This document shows, piece after piece, positions 8,778 through 17,179 of a stretch of DNA of 64,000 nt (positions are counted from its first letter, which is position 1; each line of letters opens with the position of its first letter). Origin of the DNA: Stenotrophomonas sp046736075 (GTDB taxonomy: Bacteria; Pseudomonadota; Gammaproteobacteria; Xanthomonadales; Xanthomonadaceae); contig NZ_CP177163.1 in the NCBI RefSeq assembly GCF_046736075.1, positions 992,001-1,056,000 on the forward strand. The letters are read 5' to 3'. Position numbers and translations under genes: made by a program. The notes beneath the pieces were generated by a model. That model saw only the letters and a list, made by a program, of their open reading frames with translations, was not told where the DNA came from and did no database searches.

Positions 8778-9539
8778 TTATGCGCGTTTCCATTCGTTCC
8801 AAACCAACTCGTCGGCATCGCGCCAAAGGGCCTCGCCCACTCTAAGCTGCATCACTGGCTCCAACGACCTGTCAATCGCAACCAATGTCCGCAGTGGAAC
8901 TTTCCGCACATCTTCTGGAGAGACATCGGGCCCAGCCCCTGCAAACATCTCCCACAATCCCTCTTCCCATCGAGCGGCCTCCGTCACTGGATGCCCGCGC
9001 AGCGCGTCCAAGTTGGTAACCGCGACAGCAGCCATTGGCACCGCCGTGTGATTTGTCTGCTTGTTACCCCAGGCAGGAGACCTTTCCTCCTCACACGGTC
9101 GCGAAAGATCGGGAATATCGGCAGTCCAGCAGGTACCAACCGGCAATATCTGTCTGGCGCTTGCATCGCCATAGAAATCAACCGCACCAAGCATCAACTT
9201 CTGAACCCAAGAGCTGTCCACTGGTCCAAGCCGGAATACGCCTAATCGATCCAATACGATCTCTTCGCCCCCCATACTCTTGATGGGTAGCACCTCTATT
9301 ATGGCGTTAATGATTCGCCCAGCCTCGGCATCCGAATAATAGGCCGCCCCCGCCAGGATCACCTCATAGCCCGCGCGTGGACTGGCACCTATGGAATACG
9401 CAAATCTCGGCGTATCGCTCGCAGCCACAACGTATACATGGCAACCCTCTCTTGCGATGTTTTCCCTGATCTTCTCAAGGGCTTCACTTCTATTGCTCAT
9501 TTGTCGGCACTGTGCAGATCCTTGTGACAAATCTTGCAT
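8778..9539 (-). CDS. DUF4262 domain protein, possible orphan immunity protein
   Basis: 253 residues from the upstream start, or 240 from the ATG at 9500; neither has a good ribosome site. The first 150 residues match the DUF4262 pattern: a REGCHVYVVAAS strand, PRFAYSIGASPRAGYEVILA, and an acidic helix (SDAEAGRIINAIIEV). A Trp- and Glu-rich C-terminal part has no motif I know. DUF4262 proteins are often found beside polymorphic toxins and are thought to be immunity proteins. Here the gene lies between two transposase remnants with no intact toxin upstream, so it looks like an orphan. Confidence 0.72.
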   Translation of the reverse strand: MQDLSQGSAQCRQMSNRSEALEKIRENIAREGCHVYVVAASDTPRFAYSIGASPRAGYEVILAGAAYYSDAEAGRIINAIIEVLPIKSMGGEEIVLDRLGVFRLGPVDSSWVQKLMLGAVDFYGDASARQILPVGTCWTADIPDLSRPCEEERSPAWGNKQTNHTAVPMAAVAVTNLDALRGHPVTEAARWEEGLWEMFAGAGPDVSPEDVRKVPLRTLVAIDRSLEPVMQLRVGEALWRDADELVWNEWKRA

Positions 9540-9562
9540 ACCACAGCCATGTTCTCCGGCTT

Positions 9563-9688
9563 GCCCGAAAGGACGCCGGTCAGGTCATCCACAACAAAAT
9601 CAAGGTCTTCAAGCGCGTCGCCCACCCATACCGGGGCGACGCGCTTTTCTTCCTGAAGATCCGGGCTGCCTTCCCCGGCGTTGGGTGA
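9563..9688 (+). pseudogene. Transposase C-terminal remnant, copy 3
   Basis: 42 codons ending in FFLKIRAAFPGVG and a TGA stop, the best preserved of the three remnants in the window. It shares about nine of ten bases with 8243-8365 and 15673-15800, but its flanks are different: homology begins abruptly at the GCC codon at 9563. It supplies the natural end of the transposase frame. Confidence 0.72.
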
Positions 9689-9732
9689 AGAACCTTATAT
9701 TTCTCGACCCCGAAAGCCAGTGACCCACCCTT

Positions 9733-9963
9733 TCAGTCGATGAAGTCAGCTATTTCACCCATCCAGCCGCAATAAGCATTCGGCTCTGGAAAGAACTCAA
9801 TTCGCCCCATCGGATTCGACAAGCGCTCCCGAAACATTTTTGCTTCCTGCTCATCAAGAGGCGTAATCATCAGTTGTGATAACGGCGACGTTCCCCGATA
9901 TTGAGTAGCGAAGCGGTTTGGAGTCCAATTCTCAATGACAAGACTGCACGCCGCCTCCGGCCA
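9733..9963 (-). pseudogene. C-terminal fragment of an unknown protein, probably the partner of the decayed Rhs tip
   Basis: An open stretch of 76 codons without a credible start codon. Its last 60 residues look like genuine protein (acidic and amphipathic, with MITPLDEQEAKMFRERL and PEPNAYCGWMGEIADFID at the end), and its codon use fits coding DNA. It lies directly downstream of the frameshifted Rhs tip, the usual place for an immunity gene. I read it as the surviving end of such a gene. The family is unknown. Confidence 0.45.
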
Positions 9964-10089
9964 TTACGTCATTCGAATCCGCGTCCTTTCCCGATTGAAG
10001 GCGAAGGTGAGACGGGCCTTCCCCAAGCGTTCGCTCGGTGTGGACCTGCTGTCCGATCGGGCAGCAGCGTTTGCCTTGCCCGCCCGCTA

Positions 10090-10492
10090 TGTTGCGGCTG
10101 TAACCGCCATGCAGAAAATGGGGATGAGCAAGGAACCTGTCCACTCGCCCCTCGGTACTCAGCTCCTCCGCCACTCAGGGATGTTTGACGGTATCTGGGC
10201 TTTCAAGAAGCTCCTCTACCACCCGTCCAGCGGCCTCATTCTTCTGCGCCACACCTCCCGTTGGAGCAGCGAATGTACCACCTGGGCGGGTAGCGTGCTG
10301 CTCAAGCTTTCGTGCGGCAACTGAAAGGCCGGCTGCATTGAACGGCTTGTTGGCAGCCTGCAATGACGGACCCACCTCCTTGGCAGCAAGGCCAGCGGCG
10401 CCAACGGTCCCGGCAACTCCAGCCGCCTCCGCAGCGATGCTGGTGGCAGTGGCCGGTCCAGGCTGACAGATCACAACACACAGACTATCTTC
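10090..10492 (-). pseudogene. Decayed Rhs C-terminal toxin tip
   Basis: The first frame (to a TGA at 10175) encodes PGPATATSIAAEAAG, a helical linker, and ATRPGGTFAAPTGGVAQKN. It then shifts to a second frame encoding SLSGGGAEYRGASGQ, after which coherent reading is lost. This order (Ala-rich pre-toxin, RPGGTF.P.G, a helix, then SGGG.EYR..SGQ) is one I associate with Rhs/CDI toxin tips in Xanthomonads and Pseudomonads. It lacks a start and an Rhs core, and at least two frameshifts break it. It sits directly after the small membrane protein gene, in the same direction. Confidence 0.6.
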
Positions 10493-10691
10493 CGCGTGAA
10501 TTCTCCCACCACAACTTCAACGCAAGAAACAGATGAAGCAGCAGGTAAATCAATGCAGAGTAGCCCCATGCCCGCAACCCAGCACCAAGCGCGTCTGGGT
10601 AGCGCCGGTATGTAAGGATAGCGAAGTACACAAGACCAGTCAGTATTGAAAAAAGCTGCGTAACGATGATGCCCTTGACCAATGTGTGCAC
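10485..10691 (-). CDS. 68-residue membrane protein coupled to the Rhs gene, candidate immunity protein
   Basis: The GTG start overlaps the last base of the Rhs stop (TAGTG), and an AGGAG ribosome site lies 8 bases upstream inside the Rhs coding sequence, so expression is coupled. The protein has two hydrophobic helices (about residues 6-27 and 40-60) joined by a short basic loop (TYRRYPDALG), and a polar tail (WWENSRGR). Position and coupling are those of a toxin-immunity pair, and a membrane protein would suit a toxin acting at or from the periplasmic side. I know no family for it. Confidence 0.72.
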   Translation of the reverse strand: MHTLVKGIIVTQLFSILTGLVYFAILTYRRYPDALGAGLRAWGYSALIYLLLHLFLALKLWWENSRGR

Positions 10692-13600
10692 TACTTTTTC
10701 TCCTGCTGCTTCTGAACGTAACTCGCCCCTGCTCCCGCGCCACCCTGGCCAAATTGTGACGCCGCAGCTTGGATTGCTGATTGTCGAGGTATAGCAGCCC
10801 CAGTTGATACGGTAGCAGCGGCACTGTTTGGCGCCCCCGGGGCATTTGACTGCCACAACCTTTGAAGTGTTCCCCGCTTTGCTGGGCCAGCAAAATCTCC
10901 CATGACCACGCCGATACCTGAGCCTCCCAGCCCGCCCGCTGCATTGCCAACGGCGCTTGTGGCGACACCTTCCGCAGTGATGGCCTCACCCTTGATAGCA
11001 CTCTCCATAGCGGACCCGGCACCGCCTGCAGCCGCGTTGACAGCGGTTTGTACAGCGATCGCCCGCCCGACAGAAATACTGCCTGAACTTATTCCAGCAA
11101 TCGCCACCCCTCCAGCGCCTCCTGATACGGAGCCAACGAAAGCAGCAATGACGACTTCTACTTTGTCAACCGGCTTGCCTGGATTCATTATCTTCTGGAC
11201 CGCAATATCCGCAACTGCCCCCGTGACTGCGCCGTATATAAATGGCGCTACGGGAATTCTTCCGTCAGGATCGCTGAATCCATAGGGATTATTGTATGCA
11301 TAGCCATATCGATTGAAGTGTTTCTCGTTAGATTGCCAGTCCACCGGGTCAACCGAGAGGAACACACCCAACTGCGGATCCATATATCGCTGCTGCATGT
11401 AGCTCAGCCCGGTAGAACCATCCATGACGTGCCCGGTATACCCCGGCCCGTCCACCACCTTCCCGATCGGCGCGCCATAAGGCTCGTAGTGCGTCCGCTC
11501 GACGACAGCCCCCGCCTGGTTCGTACTTGCCACCGGGCTTCCCAGCGCATCGGTATGCAGGTACGTGATGGTTGCGCCTGAAGCGTTGTACTCACGCTGC
11601 GCGATCAGGCTGCCCGCAAGGTGCACGAACTCCCGGCCGACACCCTTGCGCCCATCGCTCTGGAACACCAGGCGACCATCTTGGGCGTAGTGGGAAAGCA
11701 CATTCCCCGCCGCTGGCGAGGAGGCAAGAATGCGACGCCCCAACGCGTCATAGCGATAGGTTTCGCTACCAACCACCCCGCGCAGCCGGTTGCCCAGATC
11801 GAAGCTGTGAGTGACGCCATTCTTGGCCCGAAGGTTGCCCTGGACGTCGTAGGTGAGCCCAATGACGGTATTGCCTGCCCCATCCCGCACATTGGTGAGC
11901 TGATTGCGGGAGTCGTACCAGTAGTGGTGATCCTTCACGCCGCGCAGCGTCCAGCTCTTCATATTGTCGAGCGCGTCGTAGGTAAAGCGGTGCCAAGCAT
12001 CCCCGCCAAAGCCGTGGGATCCTGCCTCAACAAGTCGATCAAGACCGTCGTAGTACATATGCCGGTTGTAGACCGGCCCAAGCGCGAGATCGAAGATGTC
12101 GCTGACGTTGCCATTCGCATCGAAGCGGGTGTCGAAATCGAGCACACCGGTGTCCGTGCTACGTGCGGGCAACTGGCGCTCGTTCTGCTGCATCGAGTGC
12201 ACGATGCCGTTGCCATAGGTGAACTGCTTGATCCCGCCGTTGGCGTAGTAGCGCACCCCGCTGGCAAAAGCACCCACGCGCGTGGCCTGGCCCAAGGCAT
12301 CAGGAGCGTAGTCCACCGTCAGTCCGCTGGGCCAGACCTGGCCTGCCAGATGACCATTGGCGTTGTAGCTGTACGCGATGGGCCATTCGTACCATCCCAT
12401 CTGACCAGACGTCTCGACGCTCAGGAGACGCCGCTTGTTGTAGGTGTAGTAGCTGAATGCCGAGGTCGCTCCCTCGTCGTTCCACACCGTGAGGAGAGAC
12501 GGCAGCCCGTCCGGCGTGTACAGCCAATCCGTATTGCCGTTGTTGTCCGGGAAGCGCAGGTGCACCGGGCGATTGCGCGAGTCAAAGGCACGGTACACCG
12601 CTCGACCGCTGCCGACGATGGCCTCCGCGTTGCAGGCCGTCAGACTGGGATAGTCCAGGCCCGCGGCAGACCAGACCAGGTTGCCGCCCGCGTCGTAGTC
12701 CATCAGCGTGGTGCCGGTCTCCGGCTCCACCGTCTTGCACAGCCGCTGATTCGGCGAGTAGACGTAATGACGCGTGACAGATTGACTGCCGTCAGTGCTC
12801 CGACGGGTAATGGCCAGCGGCTTGCCAAACACGTCGCGGGATATATCGGTGACCGCTCCTTCGGGCGATCGGATGGATAGCGGCGTGTCGTAGGTCGGCT
12901 GCCCGAACATCTGGTAGCTGGTCAGCGTCTCCTGCGCACGCGGATTGACTGTCCTGACCTGGCCACCTGGCAGGTATTGCGAGGTACTTACCAGCAGGCC
13001 GAGCTCGCTGTCCTGTACGCTGGAGGTTGCCCGGCCGAGCGCATCGTAGCTCTTCCACACACCCTTCCAGGGAACAGGAAACGCGCTGACCGGGTATGAG
13101 GAGAACGTCTGGCGCCCATCCGCGTCGTGCGCGAACAGTTGCAGCCGCTGCGTGCCGGTCTGATCGGCGGCATCGTACTCCTGGGTGACTACCGGGCGCA
13201 GCAGGCCGTCGAAGTAGGTGATCTTCCTGGCATTGCCGGTCGCCACCGTCTGTCGCCAGTGTCCTGCCGGCACACCGTGTTCGCTGACCTGTATGTACTC
13301 GAACGCCTGAGTGGTGTCGTTCCACGCGACGCTGTCGTCTGCCGGGTAGCGCACTCGCGTCACCCGCCCCATCACGTCATGGTCGTACTGGGTAACGTAG
13401 CCGTTCTCATCGGAGACAGCCGTGATCCAGCCTGCATCGTTGACCGCGGCCGTCTTCATGGTGCCGTCGGCGTGACGGATCCAACGCGGAACCGCGCGTT
13501 TCCACTGCTCAAGTGAGGTGACGTTGCCGTTACCGTCGCTCACCGTCGCAACCGTGCCATCTGCGTTGTAGGTCAGCGACTGAGTGAGCTGACCAAACGA

Positions 13601-15523
13601 CCACGTCTGCGAGGGACGCGCCAACGCATCAAAGCTGGTGCGCGAAACTTCGCGGCCGGTATCCACATTGGTGACACTGGCCGTCTGGCCAAGAATCCAG
13701 CGGGTGCGATCATCGTGCAGGAGGGTCGCAGTGGTTTGAGTGGCCCCCAGCGTGTTGTGCTGCCGTTCGCGGACCGGCCGCGCCAACGCATCGAACTGCT
13801 CTACCGTTGTGGTGTACACGCTCCCTGGATCGGAGATGCGCGTCTCCCGGACCGGCCGCCAGGTTGTGCTGGCAAACGTATCCTGTCGCGGTTGCGGGCT
13901 CTCGCCGATCAGGTAGGGGAACGGCTGCGATCCCATCTCACTGTTTGCGACATAGGTGCTTTCCGTCACACGCACGGCGCTGCCATTCTGACGGACCTCC
14001 GTCCGCAGCAGCTTGCCCTCGTCTTCATAGAGGTGGGTGCCGTAGGTCAGCACTGTGACGGACTGATCCGGCGCAGTGATGGCGCTTGTCTTGTGATACT
14101 TGCACCCGCCAAAGCGGCAGTCGTAGATCTGCGCTGCCGTCACCGGCGCATAGTCGTAGCGCCAGGTCAGATCGATGCCACTGCCCACGATGCGCTTGGC
14201 GCGCAGGGCCAATGTGTCGAAGCGCACAGGTAGACCACTGGTGAGGGTGTCTCCCGGCGGATCGGGAATGAAGTCATTCTGTCCGATGGCGGGGAATATG
14301 CAGTCCGGCATGAAGCCCGTGCGGCCATTGCGGACGGCGCCGAGCGTGAACTCGCCTGTGACGCCGGTGGGGTGCGTCATCCGCAGCAGGCTCGGCGTAT
14401 CCTTCAGTACCCGCATCCATCCACATGGAATGCTCTGATCCTGCACGAAGCGGCGCCGGCGCCCCAGTTCGTCCTGGACGGATTCCTCGCGCGGGTCGTA
14501 GACGATGCCGGCAACGCCGGCATGGTCATAGGTCCACTGCCGACCGTCTGGCTGGGTCACCTGCAACAGGACGCCCCACGGGTTGTAGGTATAGCTCCAG
14601 GTGCGGCCGTCTGCCTTGACCTGCGAGATCCGCCCCGATGCCCAGACCAGATCAATCTGGCGACCATCACTGGCCTCGATGCGTGAGAGCTGCTTCCCGG
14701 CCCAGTGGTACTTCACCCAGTTGCCATTGCGGTCCTCCACCAGCGATGGATAGAGGCGGATGCGGTCACGCATGAACACGTGGTCCACGACCTGCCCCAG
14801 CTCGATCTTCGGTTTGGCGAAGGGCTCGACCGGCGTCACCACCATCCAGTCGAAGTGGTACTTCCTCCCGTCAGGCGCGTGAGCGAGGAATCCTTCACCG
14901 GCGTGTCCGCTCTTCAACGTGGGCAGACACGAGAGCATCCAGTTGTTCGACGTCAGCCACGGATACGTGCGCCCGTCGTTGGGCGGCGCGGGTGAGCCCA
15001 CCGTGCGGAAGAGAATCTCCTGCTGACCAGTCGAGGAGGTGAACAGGTGATTGCCATGCCACAGCTCGCTCGAATCGACCATCCCCATGCCGTGGACGTA
15101 GGGGATATAGGGAGCTGCGTATGAGACGCTGGTCGCCGACGAGCAGCGTGCCATCGGCTCGGAGGTATAGACGTTCCATCCCGAGTAATGCTCGAAGGTA
15201 CCTCCGAGGTAGGGAATATCGATGTCCCAGTCGCCCATCGGCAGGTTGGGAATCCCCTCGCCGGGCACCGCGTACTTCCGACCCAGCGCCACAGGCAAGA
15301 TATTGTTGCCCGGAATGGAGACCTCGCTGACCGCAAAACTGAGCTCACCCGTGTACAGGTTCACGGCGTCGCCGAAGAGCTGCGGCCCTTCAGCCGTGAT
15401 CTGCTCGCGCGATTTGATCAGCTTGGAGTATTCCTCCCAAGGCTGCGCGGCCCAGACAGGCTGGGTGAGGAGCACGAAGGCGCACAGCAGGGTCCGACCT
15501 GCCACCCGAAGGATAGGCTTCAT
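10691..15523 (-). CDS. Rhs/YD-repeat protein with Sec signal peptide
   Basis: 1610 residues. The ATG at 15523 (AAGGA upstream) begins a clear Sec signal peptide (ending PVWAAQ, about residue 26); longer in-frame starts would bury it. Next come an unusual N-terminal region of about 350 residues, then many YD repeats (such as YDALGRRIL and YDVQGNLRAK) forming the Rhs shell. The Rhs-associated core follows (LHTDALGSPVASTNQAG, then YMQQRYMDPQLGVFLSVDP), ending at DPDGR near residue 1440. The remaining tip is Gly/Ala-rich, with hydrophobic stretches and no nuclease or deaminase motif I can name. There is no PAAR domain, and no vgrG or T6SS gene lies nearby, so export by Sec is expected rather than T6SS loading. 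The toxin activity is unknown. Confidence 0.88.
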   Translation of the reverse strand: MKPILRVAGRTLLCAFVLLTQPVWAAQPWEEYSKLIKSREQITAEGPQLFGDAVNLYTGELSFAVSEVSIPGNNILPVALGRKYAVPGEGIPNLPMGDWDIDIPYLGGTFEHYSGWNVYTSEPMARCSSATSVSYAAPYIPYVHGMGMVDSSELWHGNHLFTSSTGQQEILFRTVGSPAPPNDGRTYPWLTSNNWMLSCLPTLKSGHAGEGFLAHAPDGRKYHFDWMVVTPVEPFAKPKIELGQVVDHVFMRDRIRLYPSLVEDRNGNWVKYHWAGKQLSRIEASDGRQIDLVWASGRISQVKADGRTWSYTYNPWGVLLQVTQPDGRQWTYDHAGVAGIVYDPREESVQDELGRRRRFVQDQSIPCGWMRVLKDTPSLLRMTHPTGVTGEFTLGAVRNGRTGFMPDCIFPAIGQNDFIPDPPGDTLTSGLPVRFDTLALRAKRIVGSGIDLTWRYDYAPVTAAQIYDCRFGGCKYHKTSAITAPDQSVTVLTYGTHLYEDEGKLLRTEVRQNGSAVRVTESTYVANSEMGSQPFPYLIGESPQPRQDTFASTTWRPVRETRISDPGSVYTTTVEQFDALARPVRERQHNTLGATQTTATLLHDDRTRWILGQTASVTNVDTGREVSRTSFDALARPSQTWSFGQLTQSLTYNADGTVATVSDGNGNVTSLEQWKRAVPRWIRHADGTMKTAAVNDAGWITAVSDENGYVTQYDHDVMGRVTRVRYPADDSVAWNDTTQAFEYIQVSEHGVPAGHWRQTVATGNARKITYFDGLLRPVVTQEYDAADQTGTQRLQLFAHDADGRQTFSSYPVSAFPVPWKGVWKSYDALGRATSSVQDSELGLLVSTSQYLPGGQVRTVNPRAQETLTSYQMFGQPTYDTPLSIRSPEGAVTDISRDVFGKPLAITRRSTDGSQSVTRHYVYSPNQRLCKTVEPETGTTLMDYDAGGNLVWSAAGLDYPSLTACNAEAIVGSGRAVYRAFDSRNRPVHLRFPDNNGNTDWLYTPDGLPSLLTVWNDEGATSAFSYYTYNKRRLLSVETSGQMGWYEWPIAYSYNANGHLAGQVWPSGLTVDYAPDALGQATRVGAFASGVRYYANGGIKQFTYGNGIVHSMQQNERQLPARSTDTGVLDFDTRFDANGNVSDIFDLALGPVYNRHMYYDGLDRLVEAGSHGFGGDAWHRFTYDALDNMKSWTLRGVKDHHYWYDSRNQLTNVRDGAGNTVIGLTYDVQGNLRAKNGVTHSFDLGNRLRGVVGSETYRYDALGRRILASSPAAGNVLSHYAQDGRLVFQSDGRKGVGREFVHLAGSLIAQREYNASGATITYLHTDALGSPVASTNQAGAVVERTHYEPYGAPIGKVVDGPGYTGHVMDGSTGLSYMQQRYMDPQLGVFLSVDPVDWQSNEKHFNRYGYAYNNPYGFSDPDGRIPVAPFIYGAVTGAVADIAVQKIMNPGKPVDKVEVVIAAFVGSVSGGAGGVAIAGISSGSISVGRAIAVQTAVNAAAGGAGSAMESAIKGEAITAEGVATSAVGNAAGGLGGSGIGVVMGDFAGPAKRGTLQRLWQSNAPGAPNSAAATVSTGAAIPRQSAIQAAASQFGQGGAGAGASYVQKQQEKK

Positions 15524-15557
15524 ATGATGTGATTCCTTTCTGACATTCCACGGCCTA

Positions 15558-16529
15558 CCCACTCATTGAAATGAGTCGGACAGCCCCCTGTTACCGATTG
15601 GTCATGCTGCTGTCGGCTCCCCAGTCGAACAGCGTTGGCTTTCTATCATGCACAGGAGAGCTTCGCAATCTCGGAAGGACGCCGGTCAGGGCATCCACAA
15701 CAAGATCAAGGTCTTCAAGCGCGTCGCCTACCGTTACCGGGACGACGCGCTTTTCTTACGTAACCTCCGGGCAGCCTTCCCCGGCGTCAAGCGAAGAACC
15801 TGTTTTGTCCCTTACCCCTCGGCCATCCATTTCAGGATCAGCCCGGTCATGTAGGCCAGGCCGGTACCGGTCGCATACCCCACCGTGCCGAGCAGTACGC
15901 CCACCGGTGCCAGCGACGGATGGAACGCGGCGGCGACCACCGGGGCCGATGCGGCTGCGCCGATGTTGCCCTGCGAGCCGATGGCGAAGAAGAACAGCGG
16001 CGCGCGCACCAGCTTGGCCACGATCCACAGCACCAGGATGTGGGTGAGCATCCAGATCACACCCAGGGCGAACAGCCACGGTCGGTCCAGCAGCGACAGC
16101 AGGTTCATCTGCATGCCGATGCAGGCGATCAGGAAGTACAGGAACACCGTGCCCAGGCGCGAAGCGCCGGCCGCTTCGAGGCGGCGGGCGCGGGTGAAGC
16201 TCAGGCCCAGGCCGAGCGCGGTCGACAGCAGCACCACCCACACGAACGGGCTGTCCAGGCTGAACTGGCTGGCCCAGCTGATGTTGTCCTTGAACCAGCC
16301 GCTGAGCGGCGCGGCGATCGCATGGGCCAGACCCACGCCGCCCAGCGCCACGCCGACGATCACCATCAGGTCGGTCAGGCTGGGAATGCGCGCGTTCTGC
16401 GCTTCATAGGCGGAGATGCGTTCTTTCATCTCGTCGATGGCACGCGTGTCGGCACCGTTGCGGGCATCGATCTGCTTGGCGCGATTGGCCAGGAACAGCA
16501 GGATGGCCATCCACAGGCTGGCACAGGCC
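15558..16529. repeat. Right copy of the duplicated segment
   Basis: This matches 8129-8718. It starts 35 bases upstream of the Rhs start codon, runs through the transposase remnant and continues into the intact DUF819 gene. It is the fuller copy and probably the ancestral arrangement. The 288 bases between the Rhs start and the DUF819 stop hold nothing else that I can identify. Confidence 0.83.
15673..15800 (+). pseudogene. Transposase C-terminal remnant, copy 2
   Basis: It encodes KDAGQGIHNKIKVFKRVAYR and the following YRDDALF..NLRAAFPGVK. The TGA found in the other two copies is changed, so the frame reads on into the DUF819 end. Only the transposase tail is present, with no inverted repeats. 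It lies between the Rhs gene and the DUF819 gene, on the opposite strand to both. Confidence 0.7.
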
Positions 16530-17062
16530 ACGTCGACCACCGCGAACTGGCCGAAGGTGGTGGCGTCGGTGCCGAACACTTCGCGCATCGCCACCATGTT
16601 GGCGCCGCCGCCGATCCAGCTGCCGGCCAGTGCGGCCATGCCCTTCCAGGTATCGCCGGCCACCGTTTCGGGGTGGATCCAGGACATCGTCTGGAACGAC
16701 ACGATCGCGCCCAGCACGATGCCAAGCGTGCCGGCGCAGAACACCAGCAGCAGTTTCGGGCCGAGCTTCATTATCCCTTTCAGGTCGATCGACAGCGTCA
16801 GCAGCACCAGCGCGGCCGGCAGCAGGACGTCACGGGCGATCGGGTTGTACAGCGCGGTGTTGCCGCCGTCGATCAGGCCGGTGGTGTTGTAGATGGCCGG
16901 GATGAAGTAGCACAGCAGCAACGCCGGGACCCAGGCGAAGATTTTTTTCAGGAGCGGGGTCGGGCCGCTGGCGGCCCAGAAAATCAGGGCCAGGGTCGCG
17001 GCGATCAGGCCAAGGCCGACGATGTCGCTGGTGATCAGGGCAGTACTGGGTTCGGTCGGCAT
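15812..17062 (-). CDS. DUF819 family membrane protein (YjcL-like)
   Basis: 416 residues with about 11 hydrophobic helices. It has the DUF819 features GSWIGGGANMVAMREVFGTD (about residues 145-164), an ANRAKQIDARNGADTR cytoplasmic linker, and a late GNIGAAASAPVVAAAFHPSL helix. The family is of unknown function and resembles Glu/Na+ and keto-acid symporters. The start at 17062 has AGGA 9 bases upstream. Further in-frame codons reach 17107 but run into the T-tract of the next gene's terminator. A damaged copy of its 3' half lies at 8383-8718. Confidence 0.87.
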   Translation of the reverse strand: MPTEPSTALITSDIVGLGLIAATLALIFWAASGPTPLLKKIFAWVPALLLCYFIPAIYNTTGLIDGGNTALYNPIARDVLLPAALVLLTLSIDLKGIMKLGPKLLLVFCAGTLGIVLGAIVSFQTMSWIHPETVAGDTWKGMAALAGSWIGGGANMVAMREVFGTDATTFGQFAVVDVACASLWMAILLFLANRAKQIDARNGADTRAIDEMKERISAYEAQNARIPSLTDLMVIVGVALGGVGLAHAIAAPLSGWFKDNISWASQFSLDSPFVWVVLLSTALGLGLSFTRARRLEAAGASRLGTVFLYFLIACIGMQMNLLSLLDRPWLFALGVIWMLTHILVLWIVAKLVRAPLFFFAIGSQGNIGAAASAPVVAAAFHPSLAPVGVLLGTVGYATGTGLAYMTGLILKWMAEG

Positions 17063-17090
17063 GTCGCCATCCTCTGTCGATCGAAGGGAT

Positions 17091-17117
17091 AAAAAAAAGC
17101 GCCGCATGTAGCGGCGC
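17091..17117 (-). terminator. Rho-independent terminator of the two-component operon
   Basis: On the minus strand a 7-bp GC stem (17117-17111 with 17105-17099) is followed by eight T residues (17098-17091). It lies about 60 bases after the histidine kinase stop. Confidence 0.9.
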
Positions 17118-17179
17118 GTAGTGAGCTTAACATTGTCTTCACGCCGGGCCGTGTCGCGGCGCAGCGTGGTACGTGGCGA

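Noticed and set aside
9901..10466. Plus-strand frames in the decayed Rhs tip region
   Set aside because: They oppose the recognisable minus-strand tip and have no coding features.
8129..15811. The island considered as a prophage or integrative element
   Set aside because: No integrase, phage structural gene, tRNA target or attachment-site pair was found.
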